A stretch of DNA of 64,000 bases from Aselliscus stoliczkanus (GCA_033961575.1 CM066733.1:65284921-65348920); one strand, 5' to 3'; counted from the first letter of the stretch, positions 11,721 to 23,345 are shown. Made by a program: numbers and translations. Notes: generated from the letters alone by a model not told the origin.

Positions 11721-13499
11721 TGTCTGGACCCACTGCATTTAGAGAAATTGACAAACCCTGTAAACTCAATATAAGCAATCGCATAACCTGAAAGAGCCAG
11801 AAGGAGAGTGTGCAAGGACCTTTAACTCAAAGGCAGAGCTTACACCCTGGCTGGATGATTGTCTTGAAAGGTTAGAGAGTCTGTAAATACCAGTCACTTA
11901 AACTGTAACCAATAACTTTGTTTTCTATTTGAAAATATTTCATATCCCAGCAGACCAGTGACTATTTAAAAAAACAAATTCCACTTCTACTAAAGGTTTA
12001 CCTCAAAGGAATTAACACACAAACACATAACTACAACTATTTAGGGATTATGCTATCTCAGTCTTGTTTCTCCTGCTTTCCAGCCGCTCATGAAATCAAG
12101 ATTAAATTAGACTTCATGACCTCCTATAGGTTTATGTAGGCATGTGCAGTTGGGCTCTGATAAAAACAAGCATTATCCTCCTTGCCATAAGTATCTCTTG
12201 ATATCTGAATCTATTAGGTCCCTATGTTTACCAGAATTCCGATAATAAGGAATGCTTTGTTACCCAAATGATGTGGTTCCTGGATTTCAGATATAAACGA
12301 GGATTCAGATAATCATGGTTATCAACTCCTATCTCAAAAAATTTATCTGAATCTATTGAATTCCTAAATTCAGATATTGAAGAATACAATACCTGTATAC
12401 AATGATTTCTCTCTTTAAAAAATAACGCAAATATGCTGCCGCCAACGAAAAAGGAAAACATAGGTAGGTTTCTTTCAAGTCCAGATGATAGGAAACAATG
12501 ACTTAGATTATTTTTCTGAGTGTGAATTCTTGTTAAATGCAACCCAAGGTAGGGGTTTGGGCAAGAATAATCCAAATTTACTCAGCAAAAATTTTTTTGC
12601 AAATGAAAAAAAAAAAGTAAAGGGGAAAATGTGAAGATGCTAATTCTTAAAAGAAGGGCTATTAGTTGTAAGAAATTTGGAGAAAGTCTGAGAAATAGAA
12701 ATAGGTACTAGAAATATACAGTCACATATATATTAGATAAAACCAAATGACAAAATGTGAATAATTGTTGAATCTAGGCGGTAGGTTTATGGGTGGTGCT
12801 TGCACAGTGCTTTCAACTTTGCTTTGTTTTGTCTTATTTTTAAGCCTTAGGAAAATAAGTTAAAAAGAAGGGCTAAGAGCCAAACAACCTTATGACAAAA
12901 ATTCCCCAAACTTTTCCTAGTCTTCTGATTGTTTAGTCTTTTGTTATCTTCCCTTCTTTTTCTTCTGCCCAGCCCAGACCACAGGAAAAGGAGCCCAGAG
13001 GGGCTTCCATTGCATAAGTAGGGAACAGCACTAACACTTAAATCTAAATCATCATTTGGCAAGTAGACATTGTTAGCCTTATGCTGTCTCGATTTCCTTG
13101 GAGTCATTAGAGGTCATGGGATGGAAGCAGGAACAGGAGTACACTGCCGCTGTGCCATGCATTGCCCAGTGGCAAGCCAGCAGCAGGGCTTGCAGATCGG
13201 ACCCTCCCACCCTCAGTGATAAGACAAGGGGGATTGGTAATGGTGGCGCTAAATCTTCTATTTTGAGATTTGGACCTCTGGTATAATTTGATTTAAGAAG
13301 TGTAACTTAGCTTGGGACTTTCTGAAAGCTTTCTTTTCTTTCTTGGGCTCCTTTCTGCCAAACCTTAGTAACTCTGTTTACTATACATTTACTATGCATA
13401 CATACCAGTTTCAATGTTTCTATTTATTTCGGCCTGCAGGCCTGGCCTGGTGACTTGGGAGAGGTTTTTACATCTGTATAGGATCCACTTCTGGCGCCA

Positions 13500-13770
13500 A
13501 CTTAGATTTGCGTAACATATGCAAAGGTTGTGATATAACCAGTTTAACTGCAACTTCCTGCCCTCCAACAGACAAAGTCAAACGTAATAAAAGATTCCAC
13601 TACAGGCTGAGGCAATTTACATCCTGGTTAGAAAATATAAAACTTCAGATCAAACAAAGACTAGGAGCAGTAGACTCTTGCAGACTCTTCCCAGCAGACC
13701 CTCTTTTTCCTTTAATAAATCTTCCTTCTTTATTTCCACCTGCCTCGGGATTTCTTTCACAACCCGAGAG
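13500..13770 (+). mobile_element. Possible solo LTR of an old retrovirus-like element
   Basis: A TATA-like tataaaac (near 13640) is followed about 70 bp later by ctttaataaatcttcc and a T/C-rich stretch ending tttctttcaca, the order U3-TATA-R-polyA-U5. No internal retroviral gene or second LTR is present. The borders are approximate and no clear target duplication was found. Confidence 0.4.
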
Positions 13771-15050
13771 CGAGCAGCCACACACTCAGGAGACTCACAG
13801 AATTCGCTTGATTCAAAAATGTCAAAACCACTGGGGGATTATTTTTAAAAACTTTCTTACCGTAGATCTGTGCAAGCACAGGATAATGAAAGGATTTTGT
13901 TTCAACTGCAATCTTAATGCTTAAGACTACATTTAAACCTTAGCCCAGGTTAGCTGGCCATGGCTTGTTTCTCCCTTAAGTACCCCAAGTCCTAATCAAG
14001 GCAGTGACTATATTATATCTTGTGTATATATGTCATCTGCTAATTCTGATCATTTCTAAGAGGATTTCAAAACGGGCATCCCAAAGGTTACAAATCCACT
14101 CACATTTAAGTCAAGGTGTGGGTGGCCAATCCTTGCCCTAAGCTAGAGAATTGTTCCTCCTCTGGATGCCTGGGGGAAAACCACAGGAAGTCACAAGTAG
14201 AGCAGTTCAAAGCTGCCAGAGCTGGTAAGAACCAGCTGGCTCTGGAGGGAGGAGGCAGGGAGGCGTGCCCCGCCCAGCTGCTGGGGCATGTGTCTGCGAA
14301 CTGTCCAGGCCGCTGACATCAACACTAATGTTACAGCCCTGAGCTGACTCACTCACTGGCTTTCTCAACAAAGGAAGTGAGGATTAGTAAGTGGGCTCCC
14401 TTGGTTCAGTGCCAGAGCCCACTCACAATCACATTCCCCATCGAGCCTTACATAAAGAGATAACACTGTTGGAAATGACTTGGGTTTCCCTAAACTTCAC
14501 TCCATGAGACATATTAGGAAGCCTTTCCACAGAAAAATCCTTCGGACAACTCTACCATGAAAAAAAGTTGCACGGATCTTATAAGCATGTCTTAAGACAC
14601 TGTGGAGTATAGAAAGTAAGTTCATAGGAAACTCATGACCTTGACGTAAGAAGGCTCAAGTTCATCTGTGACTTAAGTTTTTTGAACTTGGCAAATTTGA
14701 TTACATTATAGCATTCTTTCATAGAATGATTAGTTGGATTGGTGCCATTAGAATTAGAATATATGTGGTACACAATTCCAAAAGCACAAAAGAGGATTCT
14801 GTGACAAATACTTCTCTCTCACAAACCTCTGACTTCAACCTCTGGCTTCCAGAGCTCAGCTACTCAGTTCCACACCCATAGTGGTAGCGACCATTATTAC
14901 TACGCAGTCTTCCAGAGATAGTCTGCACTTACACCAATAAATAGGTACACATCTCTACCCCACCCCAGCTCTTGTTTTCTCTTTTATACATGATGGTGGC
15001 ACAGTGTACTCACTGCTCTGTTAGTCTTTTTCCATTTAAAAACAGTTCTC

Positions 15051-15167
15051 GGGCCGGCCGAGTGGCACGGTGGTTAAGCGCTGGCTTGGGAAGCCAGCGG
15101 CCCCGGTTCGGTCCCACATATGAGGGCCAGTGACACTGCCCTCAAAAAAAAAACAACCAAAAAAAAA
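15051..15167 (+). mobile_element. Bat tRNA-derived SINE, short form
   Basis: Close to the family consensus: GGGCCGGCCGAGTGGCACGG head, CTGGCTTGGGAAGCCAG arm, GGTTCGGTCC B box, A-rich tail. Flanked by aaaaacagttct (15038-15049) and aaaaacggttct (15163-15174). Confidence 0.92.
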
Positions 15168-15189
15168 CGGTTCTAAGGTTAGCACATCA

Positions 15190-15850
15190 AGAGCTGACTC
15201 ACTGTTTTTGACAGGTTCATGCTGTTCCACACTATGGATGTCCCATGGCTTACATAACCAGTCCTCTAAAGAAGGACATTTGTGTTGCTTCCACTCTTGT
15301 TATTCCAAATGATGCTACAATGAATATTTGGTTGACTGACATGTACTTTTGGTAGATAATGCTGGGTGGCCCTCCACAGGGACTGGGTTACTGTACACAC
15401 CCATTAGCAGTGGATGCTGCTTTTCTTTCTCTGTTCCCTCATGACATAAGAATGGTGTCATGCCTCTCCCTCTGCCGTCTGAGAGGTTAAAATTGTATCT
15501 CAGTGTAGGTTTCCCTTTGAATTTTTCTAATTCTGCTTGAGGTTAAAAAATCTGTATACCTTTAAGAAACTTTCCTTTTTTGCAAACTGTCTTGTTCATA
15601 GATTGCCCGTTTTTCTTTTTGGGGTTTGGTCTCTTATTTCATTTGTAAAAGTTCTTCATTTTTTAAGGAAATACCCTGTGTTGCAAACAGCTTCTCCCAG
15701 TTATTTTGTCTTTAGATTTGCCTATGTGTTTTGTGCCTTGTATATTTATTGCTAGGGACTTAAATCTTTCTTGTATGGTTTCTGTGTTTTACATCCTTCT
15801 CAGAAGAGCCTTACTAACTGTTGTGATTATAAAAACAAAGAAATTTCCTT
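15190..15850 (+). mobile_element. L1 remnant (old, non-coding orientation)
   Basis: atggatgtcccatggcttac..aaccagtcctct, gatgctacaatgaatatttg, tgttgcaaacagcttctccc and tatggtttctgtgttttaca match the old L1 3' region as it reads in this orientation. Confidence 0.6.
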
Positions 15851-16394
15851 TTTTTTTTAGTACTTTTTGGGTGATCAGTCATTCTAATGGTTGGTCACTC
15901 TAGCCTGTCCCCTGACTCAGCCCAACTGTGGAGAAATCAAAGTTGCCTCTATGACAATTTTTTAAAGAGAAAATCATGAGTGAGAGCTATCTCTCCCAAG
16001 GAAATAGTGAGGAATAAGCAATTAAAATGTTGAAATTAATTGGTGTATAACAGATCTAACCATGATGTAATTCTTCATCAACAAACGTACCCACTACAAT
16101 CTCACATACATAGGGTGGAGAAGCTAGGCCAAAACTGGAAGCTACTAAGCTTTATCCAGATATGTGTTTTGGCTTAAAATAAAATATGATCTGCAGCACT
16201 GGTAACTGATGGAGAAAATAAGCTTCTTTTTACAATATTGATTCTGATTTCCTCCCAAAGCACTTTATGAGAAAGTCAGTAAGGGCATGGATTAAAGAGC
16301 TAGAAAATGTCATCAACGAATAGACTCTGCCTTTTCTGAATGTTGTAAAATATCGCTTCAACTCCTCTACGTAGCAGTTTTACAGAATATATTC

Positions 16395-16565
16395 TAAAGT
16401 TTGGCTCATATACCTATCCCTCCTATAAAACGGTCAGCGTCTGAAGGGATGATTCTCTGCTTTTGTGTTTTGTTTTGTGTGTTTCACTGAGTACCTCCAG
16501 TGCCTGTTACAGGGTTCAAAACACAATGGGTGTTCCGTTAATATATGCTAAATAAATTGCTTGTT
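16395..16565 (+). repeat. L2-like remnant
   Basis: tcactgagtacctccagtgc..gttacagggttc, ending gctaaataaattgc, as in L2 3' ends. Confidence 0.45.
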
Positions 16566-17074
16566 AAACCATTTCATCCTTAAAGGCTACCGCCCAAAAA
16601 AGCATGTGTGTATATGTATGTTGGGGAGGGATATCAAGACCACATAATCTGTTTCCCAGACTTTTCTTCTTATAATCTGTATACCCTCAAGCTCAACTGC
16701 CATATTTCATTAATTCTATGGTGCATATTTTTTCACATTTTAACATCACTGAAATAGGGATGATCTTACAACCATAATCAGCATTGTTTTTCTTTCTTTC
16801 TTAGTGGTATACATAATACTGATACATCTTACAACTGACATAGCATTTACACAATATACCTTAATTCTACTACTTACTTATACCTTTGCAGGACCATGAA
16901 GCTTGTTAAATGAGCATAGATGTAAAGCACCCAGTAAGTGTTTGTGACACAGTACTCAGCAAACGCTGCCTCCCTTTCTCTTTAATGTGCATTTATTGAA
17001 AATAGAGTATTATTTACTCCTCAGTCTAAAAAGGAGAATGTGGAATTCAATTCTAACATAGAAATAGTAGCTAA

Positions 17075-17430
17075 GGTTTACTGAGCCCCATACTATCTGT
17101 AAAGTGCAGGGCCGGCCGAGTGGTGCGGTGGTTAAACGCTAGCTTGGGACGCCAGCGGCCCCGATTTGGATCCCACATATGAGGGCCAGTGACACTGCCC
17201 TCTAAAAAAAAAAGACAAAAGGCTACTATCTGTCAAGTGCCCGACTGGCATTTCCACTATCTCTAGTGTATACACTCACCATCTCTAGTCCTCACCAGAT
17301 CCTTACTAAGGCAACTATGAAGAAACTGAGGCTTGGAGATGTACTGAGACTTGCCCAAGGACACACAATGAGTGGCAAAAGCAAGATTCAAACCCTATCC
17401 AGAGGAACAAAACCAAATTGTTCTATTTGT
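17075..17430 (+). repeat. MIR SINE, split by a bat SINE
   Basis: Left part gtttactgagccccatacta; right part gaagaaactgaggcttggag and ttgcccaaggacacacaatg. Interrupted by the SINE at 17109-17222. Confidence 0.7.
17109..17222 (+). mobile_element. Bat tRNA-derived SINE inserted in a MIR
   Basis: Short-form copy with GGTGCGGTGGTTAAACGC and GATTTGGATCC boxes. The flanks tactatctgtaaagtgc and tactatctgtcaagtgc are a 17-bp target duplication with one mismatch, and both lie inside an older MIR, which dates the MIR as older. Confidence 0.92.
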
Positions 17431-17771
17431 CAATGCCTTCTAGTGGTTCTTGGAGATTCAAAGTTCAAACTCCAGCACTTGACGCAAAGCATATAGGAAC
17501 TTTATTCCTGTACTTTATTTACTACTGCAGACCAGTGAGAGGTTTCTGATAACCTTTTGTTTTGCTGCTGAGCAAAACAAAACAAGGCTCTAAGTAAATC
17601 AAAAGTTCTTTGCAGAGTCAAAGGTTTGAGAAGCCCTTAGTAAGAAAAAGCAGGAGGGGCTACCCGGGCAGAAACCAGATGGGAAAGTCTTAGGGAAGAC
17701 CAAAATATAGTCTTGAAAGAAACTACAAGTCTGTTTTTGTTTATAACGACTTTCAAATCAACAGATATATA

Positions 17772-17980
17772 CAGAGTTCCAAAAAAAGGTATACACATTT
17801 TAAGAAGGAAAAACTGTACTAAAAATTGTAATACTCAATATACACCAAAAAACAAAAGTTGAATACAAGTCACGTTTGACTTCTGAAATTACAAGAGGTG
17901 CTCAAAGTGGTTAACATCAGTGTAATTTTAATAGTTTTTTCCATTCTTAAAATGTGTATACATTTTTTTGGCACCCTCTG
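17772..17980. mobile_element. Tc1/mariner-like non-autonomous palindromic element
   Basis: About 209 bp with long inverted repeats: cagagttccaaaaaaaggta at one end and catttttttggcaccctctg at the other, gtatacacattttaag matching cttaaaatgtgtata, and pairing continuing into the centre. TA precedes it. Confidence 0.8.
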
Positions 17981-18029
17981 TGTATCTGCTCTTGTTTCCT
18001 ATGTATATTTTGGAGGCTCAGGTACCCCG

Positions 18030-18200
18030 GCCTCCTGATACTATCTTATATTTCCTCATGCAGATTTCTATTACCCCACTGGCTTGTGATTAATTTGCAC
18101 ATGTCTCCACCTCAGTGAGTGAGCCATGAAAGGCAGAGGCCACCTTTCTTACATAATACCAGGCACACAGCTGGTGCGTGACAAAAAGTTGTTGACTAAC
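18030..18200 (+). repeat. L2-like remnant
   Basis: gccatgaaaggcagaggcca..taccaggcacacagctggtg..ttgttgactaac, as in the L2 3' end. Confidence 0.5.
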
Positions 18201-18259
18201 TGAAACCTTAGAATATAATAATAAGTAGAACAGCCTGAAAGGTCATTAAAAGTCTAAAG

Positions 18260-18541
18260 ACAGGCCGGCTTTAGACTTTTAAGAGCTGGTTTGGGATGCC
18301 AGCAGCCCCGGTTCAGATCCCACATATGAGGGCCAGGGACATTGTCCTCTACAGCTAAGATGGTGAACAACAGCTCCACCTGGAGCTGAGCTGTGCAGGT
18401 CCCGGCGACGGTGTAGGCTGCAGCCCCTGCTGCAGTGGGCTGCCATAGGCTACACTGAGTGGCCAGCAGCCAACGTGAGCGGCTGGCCGCCAGAGTGAGC
18501 TGCCAATAGCTGCCATGAGCAGCCGTCCAGAGGCTGGGGAA
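18260..18541 (+). mobile_element. Bat tRNA-derived SINE, long form, rearranged head and truncated 3' end
   Basis: Starts aggccgg, but the A-box region is replaced by tttagacttttaag, the reverse complement of its own 5' flank. From aagagctggtttggg on it follows the long form: tRNA arm, B box GGTTCAGATCC, then the GGCTGC/GGCCAGCAGCC-rich body. It stops near ccgtccagaggctgg and lacks the usual tail ending caataaaatc. Confidence 0.87.
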
Positions 18542-19173
18542 GTGGGGGGTGGTGTCTAAAGGCTTATTCATAGACGTTGCTTCTTTGTGCTCAATGACCA
18601 CCTCACACACAAGCATTACTACATGTACCTGGGCCTACTGTGTGGCTGCAATCCTTTTACAATGGTCTCCTCCTTGCCACCCCAGAAGTTTCGCAGAGCC
18701 CACAGCCACACCCTCCAAATTACATAACTTGACCTTAAATGACCCTCTATTGATGTGGTAATATAACAGAGAGAAGGGGCTAGATACACATTCAAGTTTA
18801 GCTAACCTCTTCAGGCCTTAAGACAAGAATCCTTATTTTCTCAGAGATGACCAACTGGCAAATTAAAGACCAAGACAGATTTGAATGGCCAAAAAGCCAA
18901 CAGCTAAATGTACAGCTGGTATTTGCCTCATCTCACCCTCACTTTATTAAATTTCTGAAACTAGCGTGTCTCAGTCAGACCATAGATAAAGACAGCTGCA
19001 TCCTGCAGCTGGTAAGCAAAAAATCAGTTAACTGTAGTTCCCTCAGCAACAGAAGCAGTGGCTCTGTCCTCGCCAAGAGAGAATGCCCAGTGCTCTTCTC
19101 ACTGTGAAGAATCTCCCAGTTGATTATACAGAGCGAAGCCACCCAATCTCCAACACAGAGTCTACTGTAGTCA

Positions 19174-19181
19174 AGAGAAAA

Positions 19182-19229
<48 letters not shown>
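19174..19229. repeat. (GA)n microsatellite
   Basis: Long GA tract with a few A interruptions. Confidence 0.95.
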
Positions 19230-19233
<4 letters not shown>

Positions 19234-20264
19234 CTCTGTCCCAGAGTGAGTCATGGTTTCTGGAAAGGACTAAGATACCCTAACAAAGAATCATTCTACT
19301 ACATACAAGTCAACAACAATGACAACACTGGCTTCGGGTCCACTAGTTGTTAAATTACAGTGTAGTTTTTATCTATTTAATCTTATGGAAGGAGGGAAGG
19401 AGAGATAAAATACCCAACTACCCTGCCTGATCAATACCCATTCTTTACATTTGTGAATCTCTGGTCAAAGCAGATAGCTAACAGTAACACTTTCTATTGT
19501 TTTAAATTATAGTTGTTTTTAATATTATCATTTTTAAATATACATAAAATTCCTTTTATTCCCCTTTTCAAAATGAAACAATAAAGGAATGCTGGAATTC
19601 AAATCACAATTACTTCTGAACCTAGCCACTAAACATCACATTAATACCTCACTTTTTTATATCTTACAGTTTTTAACATGCTATTTACCTCATTTAATTC
19701 TGATAACCCCTTGAATTCCCATTTTGAATAGAAAAGTCTGAATTAATGAAATTGTTTGGCCAAGGTTTCCTAGAGAGAAAATCAAATCCACTTCTTCAAG
19801 GAAAGGTGGGGGAGGGAGGAGAAGAAAACAGTTGATTAGTTAAGCCTATTATCTAAATACAGGAAGTCCTTAAAAGAAAAGGAAAACAAAAACATGAAAG
19901 GAAACCTAGAAATTCAGTTCTTTGGTTTTGTTTCTCTTCTTCTGACAGCCATTGACAGCAGCAGACTGTTATCTTCACACATACCATCACCTTTGTTTCT
20001 TCACTAGAGAAGACATCCCCGCCAGCCTAGGAACACTCAGGCAGTAAGGAATAAATATTTACAATGAGCTGGAATTTCCAGTTCTTGGGCATTAAACCCA
20101 GATAGCAACCCTTGTGCTCCATCGTCTTTTTTAAGCAAGCAGTCTTGGGATGCGGAGTACTTCTCTGCCCAACACTAAGTAACCCTCAGTGTTCAGGATT
20201 TAAAGGATCTATTATGTGTATGAGTTGGAGCTGGTTAGGAACATTCTTCCATCTCTCTTGCCTC

Positions 20265-20425
20265 CAGAGCATGGGAATAATTGCAACATTAATAGGACAC
20301 ATTCACCAAGTACTGACTGTGGGACCTACATAATTCTTACAAAGGCTTACAGGATAGGCACTCATGGTGTTCCCATTTTTTCAGGAAAAAAAACTGAGGC
20401 AGAGACACCATAATGTCACCCAAGT
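20265..20425 (+). repeat. MIR SINE remnant
   Basis: accaagtactgactgtggga, gcactcatggtgttcccatt, aaaactgaggcagagacacc. Confidence 0.6.
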
Positions 20426-21394
20426 GAGATACTGCCTGGCACACACCTTTACACTGATGAATTTAACCTGGCACACACCTCCTACACTGATGTTCCGATT
20501 TGGAGCCGTAATGGCTGATTAGTTGTAAGTCCAGCACTCCCCTCCCCCTCCCTTGTGAAAAATTATATTTTTCTTGCATTCAACTGTAGGCTTCCTTGTC
20601 GGCACTGACTGTCTTACTCACTTGTCTTTGCACTGCCCAAAGTACATGGTATAATATTGCGTACATCATTGGTTATGTAATACAGATTTAAAAATAAAAT
20701 CACATCATCTCTTTTGCTGTAAGCAGGGAAAATGTAAACCCAGGCATGAAAGTACAGAAGGAAAATAACTATCAAACTTATATTCTATTTTCTAAGCTAT
20801 CCTTCAAAAACAAAGGGCAAATAATGCAATTGATTTAATGGGCATTTTCCAGACAAAGAAAAACAGAGTTTATTGCTGGAAACCTACAGGAAGTATTCTT
20901 TAGGCCAAAGAAAAATGATCTCAGGTAGAAGCTGCAGAGAGAATGAAGAACAACAGAACATATTTATCTGCAGGTAAATCTACGTGAATCCTGACCCTGT
21001 GAAACCATAATAATTATGCCTTTTGGAGGTTAAGAAATGAGTAGTGTTAGAACTCGTGACAACGAAAAACACAATGCAATGAAGAATAGATAGAATTAAA
21101 GTTTTCTACGGCTATTGTATTGTTTGGAAACAGTAAAAAGTGCACATTTATAAAATGGTTCTCATAATTTAAGTGTGCATGTTGTAATCTCCATGGTATC
21201 CATTAAGAGTAAAGTAAAAACTGTGTAACTAACAAGCTAATAGACGAAGAAAAGTGGAATAATAAAAAATACTTGATTACTCCAAAAGAAAGCAAGAAGG
21301 GGCGGGGGGAGAGACAGGGCAAATACAAAACAAACAATAAGATGGTAGATTTAAATTCAAATACATGAGTAATTACATTAAATATATAACCCCA

Positions 21395-21820
21395 TGGGCC
21401 AGACGAGTGGCACATTGGTTAAGAGCTGGCTTGGGATACCAGTGGCCCCGGTTCGGATCCCACATATGAGGGCCAGTGACACTGCCCTCTACGGCTAACA
21501 ACAGCTCCACCTGGAGCTGGGCTGTGCAAGCCAGGGCGACGGTGTAGGCTGCAGCCCTGCTGCAATGGGCTGCCATAAGCCACAGTGAATGGCCGGCAGC
21601 CAGCATAAGCGGCTGGCAGCCAGTGTGAGCTGCCAATAGCCGCTGTGAGCGACCATCCAGAGGCTGGCGACCGATCTGCCTCATCCGGGAAGAGCGCAAT
21701 GACGATACCAACATGGGCCAGTGAAGCAACGTCCTCCGCAACTAGACCGAAAAAAAAAAAAGGACAGCAACTTGTCTGTTCCCATCCTCCAATTCCCCAA
21801 TAAAATCTTTAAAAATATAT
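21395..21820 (+). mobile_element. Bat tRNA-derived SINE, full long form
   Basis: About 425 bp: short-form head followed by a GC-rich body with repeated ggctgccat and gcagccag motifs, a cctccgcaactagac segment, aggacagcaacttgtctg and a 3' end ccccaataaaatcttt. The 11-bp flanks atataacccca at 21384-21394 and 21821-21831 are the target duplication. Confidence 0.92.
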
Positions 21821-22199
21821 ATATAACCCCACTGAAATTCCCTAATTAAATGGCAAATACTGTCAGACTAGATTTTTTTTTTTTTAATCTTAAATATATG
21901 TTATTTACAAAAGACTTTAAATAAAGCTACAGAAAAAAAAAACAAAGTAAAAGGATGGAAAAAAAGAGATAACATACAATTTGGAATGCTGTATTAGGTT
22001 TTTGTTTTGTTTTGCTATTAAATATCTTGGCCAAGTCCCAGAACTTGTAACTATCGTCCTACTGCTTTGCTGCTTCTTCCATATGCTCATGCCCTGGAAG
22101 GGAACAATAGATACGATTCTAGAAGACTGGGTTCAGTTTAGATGTTGAACTTGTCAGAAGAGAAAAGCAGCTCATACCTCAAATCAAGAGTCATGTGGG

Positions 22200-22617
22200 T
22201 GAATGGATAAATAAACTGTGGTACATCCAGACAACGAAATATTATTCAGTCTAAAAACAAATGAGCTATGAAGTCAAGAAAAGACATAAAGGAAAGTTAA
22301 ATGTATGTTGAGTGAAAGAAGCCAGTCTGAAAAGGCTACATACTGTACGATTCCAACTATTATAGATCAGATTCAGAAAAAGCAAAACTTTAGAGACAAT
22401 TAAAAATGGTTGCCAGAGGTAGAGCAGGGGGAAAGAGATAAATAGGTAGAGTGTAGAGACTTTTTAGGGCAGTGAAAATATTCTGTATGATATTATAACG
22501 ATGAATATATATAATTATACATTTGTACAAATCCATAGAATGTACAATGCCAAGAGTGAACCCTTAGGTAAACTATGGACTTTGGATAATTATGATTGTG
22601 TCAGTATAAGGTTCATA
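22200..22617 (+). mobile_element. L1 3' end, part 1
   Basis: aactgtggtacatccagaca, gaaatattattcagtctaaa, gagtgaaagaagccagtctg, gaatgtacaatgccaagagt match L1M 3' UTR types. Continues at 23191 after two SINEs. Confidence 0.75.
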
Positions 22618-22633
22618 AAAAATAAACCATTCT

Positions 22634-22749
22634 AGGGCCGTCCGAGTGGCGTGGTTAAGCGCTGGCTTCAGAAGCCAGGGGCCCCGGTTCAGTCCCACAT
22701 ATGATGGTCAGTGACACTGCCCTCAAAAAATAAAAATAAATAAATAAAA
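22634..22749 (+). mobile_element. Bat tRNA-derived SINE, short form, inside an L1
   Basis: Head gggccgtccgagtggcgtgg, B box GGTTCAGTCC, tail of aataaa units. It shares flanking aaataaaccatt repeats with the next SINE and is inserted in an L1 3' end. Confidence 0.9.
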
Positions 22750-22762
22750 AATAAACCATTTT

Positions 22763-23178
22763 GGGGCCAGCCCCGGTTCAGATCCCACATGACGGCCAGT
22801 GAAGCTGAGCCCTCTACAGCTAATATGGTGAACAACAGCTCAACCTGGAGCTGGGCTCCTGTGAGTTGTTGGCAACAGCAAAGGCTGCAGCCCCTGCTGC
22901 AGTGGGCTGCCATGAGCTACCATGAGTGGCTGGCAGCCAGCGTGAGTGGCCAGCAGCCGGCGTGAACTGCAGTGAGTCACTGTGAGTGGCCATCCAATGA
23001 CCAGCAACCGATCTGCCTCACCTGGGAAAAGCGCAATGATCACAATACCAACATGGGCCAGTGAAGCGACGTCCTTCACAACTAGACTGAAGAACAAAAA
23101 GGACAGCAACTTGTCTGTTCCCCTTCCCCGATTCCCCTCCCCCAGCTCCCCAATAAAATATTTAAAAAAAAAAAAAAA
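22763..23178 (+). mobile_element. Bat SINE, long form, deleted A box, inside an L1
   Basis: Goes from ggggccag directly to ccccggttcagatcc, so the A-box half of the tRNA head is missing. The long-form body follows, to ccccaataaaatatt and poly(A). Flanks are aaataaaccatt (22750-22761) and aaataagccatc (23179-23190). Confidence 0.9.
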
Positions 23179-23190
23179 GAAATAAGCCAT

Positions 23191-23345
23191 CCTGGTGAGT
23201 GATATTGACAATGGGGGAAGCTATGCCTTTGTGGAAGCAGGGGGTATGTGCAAAACCTCTGTCCCTTCCCCTCAATTTTGTTATAAATTTAAAATTGCTC
23301 TAAAAAATTATCTTAAAAAAAATCCTCAAAGAACAGTACACCAAA
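23191..23345 (+). mobile_element. L1 3' end, part 2
   Basis: ttgacaatgggggaagctat, agcagggggtatgtgc, cctcaattttgttataaatt, aattgctctaaaaaattatc complete the L1 begun at 22200. Confidence 0.72.
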
